Origin: Vibrio pelagius
GTDB taxonomy: Bacteria > Pseudomonadota > Gammaproteobacteria > Enterobacterales > Vibrionaceae
Assembly (NCBI RefSeq): GCF_024347575.1
Contig: NZ_AP025505.1
Location: 1-64,000, forward strand
Reading direction: 5' to 3'
DNA: 64,000 bases
Shown here: positions 61,322-64,000 of the stretch, piece by piece
How positions within the stretch are numbered: the stretch's first letter is position 1
Layout of the letters: each line of letters begins with the position of its first letter
Translations under genes and position numbers: made by a program
The notes under the pieces: generated by a model
Databases searched by the model: none
The model's input: the letters and a program-made list of their open reading frames with translations, nothing else
Told to the model about the DNA's origin: nothing

Positions 61322-62734
61322 ATGACAGCAACTTATCGTCGCCAGCAGGGACATCTGGTTTTTAACTTTGAGTCGTTAGCAGATCTCATGGCAAAGGCGA
61401 CACCTGAACGTTCTGGAGATGCTTTAGCGGGTGTATCGGCTGCCTCTGCTGCAGAGCGGGTCGTGGCTCAAATGACACTAGCAGACTTACCCCTCAAGAC
61501 TTTCTTAAATGAGGCTGTGATTCCTTATGAGAACGATGAGATCACTCGATTGATCATTGATAGCCATGATAGAGAGGCATTCAAGCCAATTGAGCACCTT
61601 ACCGTAGGTGACTTTCGTAACTGGCTACTCAGTAATGAAGCCGACAGTCTCGCCCTTGCCAAACTGCGGTCTGGCTTAACTCCGGAAATGGTGGCGGCAG
61701 TAAGCAAGATCATGCGCAATCAAGACCTGATTCAGGTAGCGAAAAAGTGTCGGGTGGTGACTGCGTTTCGTAACACCATAGGCTTGCCTAGTCGATTATC
61801 TACTCGCCTACAACCTAATCATCCAACCGATTCTCTTAATGGCATCGCTGCCACTATTTTTGATGGGCTAATGTATGGCAATGGAGATGCGGTGATCGGC
61901 ATTAACCCAGCCACAGATAATGTACCACAGGCGGTGAAGCTGATGAATCTGATGGAAGAAGTCATTCAGCATTACCAAATCCCAACCCAATCTTGCGTAC
62001 TGACTCACGTGACCAATACAATTGAAGCAATAGAGATGGGTGCTCCGGTGGATCTCGTCTTTCAATCGATAGGGGGGACTCAAGGCACCAACGACACATT
62101 TGGTGTTAACCTTTCGGTGCTCAAAGAAGCTTATGAGGCGGCACTTTCTCTAAATAGAGGCACCGTAGGAAGCAATGTTATGTACTTTGAAACTGGGCAA
62201 GGTACCGCGCTCTCTGCCAATGCTTTTCATGGTGTCGACCAACAAACGTGTGAGACACGAGCTTATGCCGTAGCACGCCATTTTAATCCGTTATTGGTTA
62301 ATACCGTGGTCGGCTTCATCGGTCCTGAATATCTCTTTGATGGAAAACAGATCATTCGAGCCGGACTTGAAGATCATTTTTGTGGCAAGTTACTTGGCCT
62401 GCCGATGGGGTGTGATATCTGCTACACCAACCACGCCTATGCCGACCAAAATGATATGGATAACCTTCTGACACTGCTTGGTGTTGCCGAATGCTCGTTC
62501 ATTATGGGCATTCCCGGTTCTGATGACATCATGCTCAACTACCAAACGACCTCATTTCATGATGCGCTCTATGCCCGCAAGGTATTGGGCCTAAAACCTG
62601 CGCCGGAATTTGAAGAGTGGCTAACTCAGATGCAGATTTTTGATGACGTCAATGAGGTACGCCTAAACGAACGTCTATCCGGTTCATTTGCTGGTGCTCT
62701 CGCACAACTTAATGGGGGGCGCGCACATGGGTAA
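61322..62734 (+). CDS. eutB: Ethanolamine ammonia-lyase large subunit
   Basis: The 470-residue protein is the catalytic large subunit of adenosylcobalamin-dependent ethanolamine ammonia-lyase, which converts ethanolamine to acetaldehyde and ammonia. Visible blocks: GDALAGVSAASAAERVVAQM, NTIGLPSRLSTRLQPNHPTD, DGLMYGNGDAVIGINPATDN, THVTNTIEAIEMGAPVDLVF, GTALSANAFHGVDQQTCETR and FIMGIPGSDDIMLNYQTTSF. I start at the ATG at 61322 with GAGAGGG before it; the longer frame upstream is not supported. It overlaps eutC by eight bases. Confidence 0.95.
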   Translation: MTATYRRQQGHLVFNFESLADLMAKATPERSGDALAGVSAASAAERVVAQMTLADLPLKTFLNEAVIPYENDEITRLIIDSHDREAFKPIEHLTVGDFRNWLLSNEADSLALAKLRSGLTPEMVAAVSKIMRNQDLIQVAKKCRVVTAFRNTIGLPSRLSTRLQPNHPTDSLNGIAATIFDGLMYGNGDAVIGINPATDNVPQAVKLMNLMEEVIQHYQIPTQSCVLTHVTNTIEAIEMGAPVDLVFQSIGGTQGTNDTFGVNLSVLKEAYEAALSLNRGTVGSNVMYFETGQGTALSANAFHGVDQQTCETRAYAVARHFNPLLVNTVVGFIGPEYLFDGKQIIRAGLEDHFCGKLLGLPMGCDICYTNHAYADQNDMDNLLTLLGVAECSFIMGIPGSDDIMLNYQTTSFHDALYARKVLGLKPAPEFEEWLTQMQIFDDVNEVRLNERLSGSFAGALAQLNGGRAHG

Positions 62735-63596
62735 GGTTATTTCTATAGAAAAGCACTCAATTGACAAGGTGGTCACTCAAAACCCTTGGCATGAGCTTAG
62801 AAGTTTTACATCGGCACGCATTGCACTGGGCCGAAGCGGAAATAGTGTACCAACTAAAGAGTTGCTTTCATTTCAACTGGACCATGCACAGGCAATGGAC
62901 GCGGTTCATTGTGCTCTAGATATAGACGCATTCATTGAACACCTCAGTCATTCAAACCCAGTTATTCATCACACTTCTCAACCACCAATTAAGGCACACA
63001 GCAAAGCGGTTGACAGGTTTATGTACCTACAAAGGCCAGACCTGGGTCGTCAGCTTGATGATGCTTGTTGGAAGCATCTACAAGCTATCCATCGCTCGGA
63101 ATCGACGCCGTTTGACCTCGCGATAGTGGTTGCCGATGGCTTGTCTTCAGTGGCAATTCAAAATCATGCCAAGCCCGTCATTGAGTACCTACTCTCTTCA
63201 CTAAAAGAAGACGAAATGCCATGGCGTATTGCTCCAATTACTGTTGTAAATCAAGGCCGAGTGGCGGTAGGAGACGATGTTGGGGAGTGCTTACAAGCCA
63301 AGATTGTGCTGGTTTTAATTGGAGAGCGTCCTGGACTCACCTCTCCGGATAGCATGGGGATCTACCTGACTTGGCAGGCCAGAAGAGGCTCAAAAGACTC
63401 AGATAGAAACTGCATTTCCAATATTCGGCCACAAGGCTTGGTTTATGAGGATGCGTGCCAGCGAGCTATATACCTACTGAAGGAAGCCCGTCGGTTAGAG
63501 CTATCTGGAATCAACCTTAAAGACCGCTCGAGTATCGAGGAAGAAGTTGGTGATCAGTTGGATGACAAGCACATAAGCAATTTTTTAATTGGATAA
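62727..63596 (+). CDS. eutC: Ethanolamine ammonia-lyase small subunit
   Basis: The 289-residue protein is the cobalamin-binding small subunit: TSARIALGRSGNSVPTKELL, LDHAQAMDAVH, FDLAIVVADGLSSVAIQNHA, VLVLIGERPGLTSPDSMGIY and SNIRPQGLVYEDACQRAIYL. It starts inside the end of eutB (GGGGGGC ribosome site) and assembles with EutB. It lacks no visible block. Confidence 0.95.
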   Translation: MGKVISIEKHSIDKVVTQNPWHELRSFTSARIALGRSGNSVPTKELLSFQLDHAQAMDAVHCALDIDAFIEHLSHSNPVIHHTSQPPIKAHSKAVDRFMYLQRPDLGRQLDDACWKHLQAIHRSESTPFDLAIVVADGLSSVAIQNHAKPVIEYLLSSLKEDEMPWRIAPITVVNQGRVAVGDDVGECLQAKIVLVLIGERPGLTSPDSMGIYLTWQARRGSKDSDRNCISNIRPQGLVYEDACQRAIYLLKEARRLELSGINLKDRSSIEEEVGDQLDDKHISNFLIG

Positions 63597-63620
63597 CACA
63601 CAAAGATAGAGGGATTTACA

Positions 63621-64000
63621 ATGTCAGAACATCAGGATTATTTGGCGCAAAGACAGCTTAAAAGGGGCACCGCAGGGTGGATATTGCTAGCTGGTTTGGG
63701 AGTATCATATGTGATCTCCGGTGACTTTGCTGGTTGGAACTTTGGTATCGGTCAAGCCGGCTGGGGAGGCTTTCTTATCGCGGCCATTGCTATGGCAGTG
63801 ATGTACTTCACCCTTGTTCTCTCTTTGGCGGAGATGTCTGCTGCCATCCCTGCTGCAGGCGGTGGCTATAGCTTCGCTCGACAAGCAATGGGGCCAACAG
63901 GTGGGTTTTTTACGGGTTTGTCGGTCTTAATTGAGTACGCTTTAGCGCCTGCCGCCATCGTCATTTTTATTGGCTCGGCAGTGAATGAATTAATGGGTAT
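63621..64000 (+). CDS. eat: Ethanolamine permease (partial, cut by the window end)
   Basis: The first 126 codons encode an APC-superfamily permease: a short polar N-terminus, then WILLAGLGVSYVISGDFAGW and further membrane segments (FLIAAIAMAVMYFTLVLSLA; AAIPAAGGGYSFARQAMGPTG). This start matches the ethanolamine permease found after eutBC in marine bacteria. A ribosome site (GAGGGA) precedes the ATG. The gene continues beyond the window. Confidence 0.85.
   Translation, partial: MSEHQDYLAQRQLKRGTAGWILLAGLGVSYVISGDFAGWNFGIGQAGWGGFLIAAIAMAVMYFTLVLSLAEMSAAIPAAGGGYSFARQAMGPTGGFFTGLSVLIEYALAPAAIVIFIGSAVNELMG

Overview
The window looks like a piece of a Vibrio chromosome, most likely the accessory-rich secondary chromosome of a marine Vibrio (inference). 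The supports are a broken copy of the Vibrio-type NADP-glutamate dehydrogenase start, two FepA/IrgA-type siderophore receptors with Fur-like boxes, an EptA phosphoethanolamine transferase, a compact eutBC-permease locus, and moderate GC with many one-regulator/one-transporter modules. I saw no rRNA, tRNA, CRISPR array, transposase or integrase gene.

Layout. 1-12 kb: an orphan ectoine-type aspartokinase, a split YeeE/YedE sulfur transporter, an Old Yellow Enzyme with a divergent LysR regulator, a trimeric autotransporter adhesin followed by a lipoprotein, and an HlyD/DUF2955/MFS export group ending in a deleted gdhA. 12-21.6 kb: eptA, an SgrR-like regulator, a small outer-membrane barrel, and an iron locus (Fur box, exported Fes-like esterase, TonB receptor, divergent AraC regulator). 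21.6-36 kb: regulator/enzyme pairs (DJ-1/PfpI with LysR; MarR with an EamA exporter killed by an in-frame TGA plus an FMN reductase), a DUF1800-DUF1501 pair, a DHH phosphoesterase, a YefM-YoeB toxin-antitoxin operon whose promoter carries two TGTACA cores, an NCS2 purine permease, and an MdaB-carboxymuconolactone decarboxylase pair.

36-51 kb: a CLCA_X protein, a B3-like metallo-beta-lactamase-fold protein, a polysaccharide lyase lipoprotein, several gene remnants, a COG0523 GTPase that lacks the usual CxCC motif but sits behind a good Zur-box match, a LysR/DkgB/MdaB-like module, a second siderophore-type locus (TonB receptor plus exported alpha/beta hydrolase plus LysR), and an AraC-LysE-DUF2000 operon. 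51-60 kb: poorly characterised genes (metallophosphoesterase, a JAMM-motif protein with an unknown partner, a zinc-ribbon coiled-coil protein and others). 60-64 kb: AraC/EutR regulator, eutB, eutC and the start of an ethanolamine permease, i.e. ethanolamine breakdown with no microcompartment genes visible.

The most unusual structure is a family of short, partly palindromic repeats (core GGCGCTTTTGTCCCAAA or its complement) found only from about 37.0 to 60.1 kb, mostly at the borders of gene modules. Two copies (51375-51442 and 59272-59334) form long imperfect hairpins, and one starts 8 bases after a stop codon, the position expected of an integron cassette recombination site. They do not match the canonical attC core and no integrase is present, so their nature is open.
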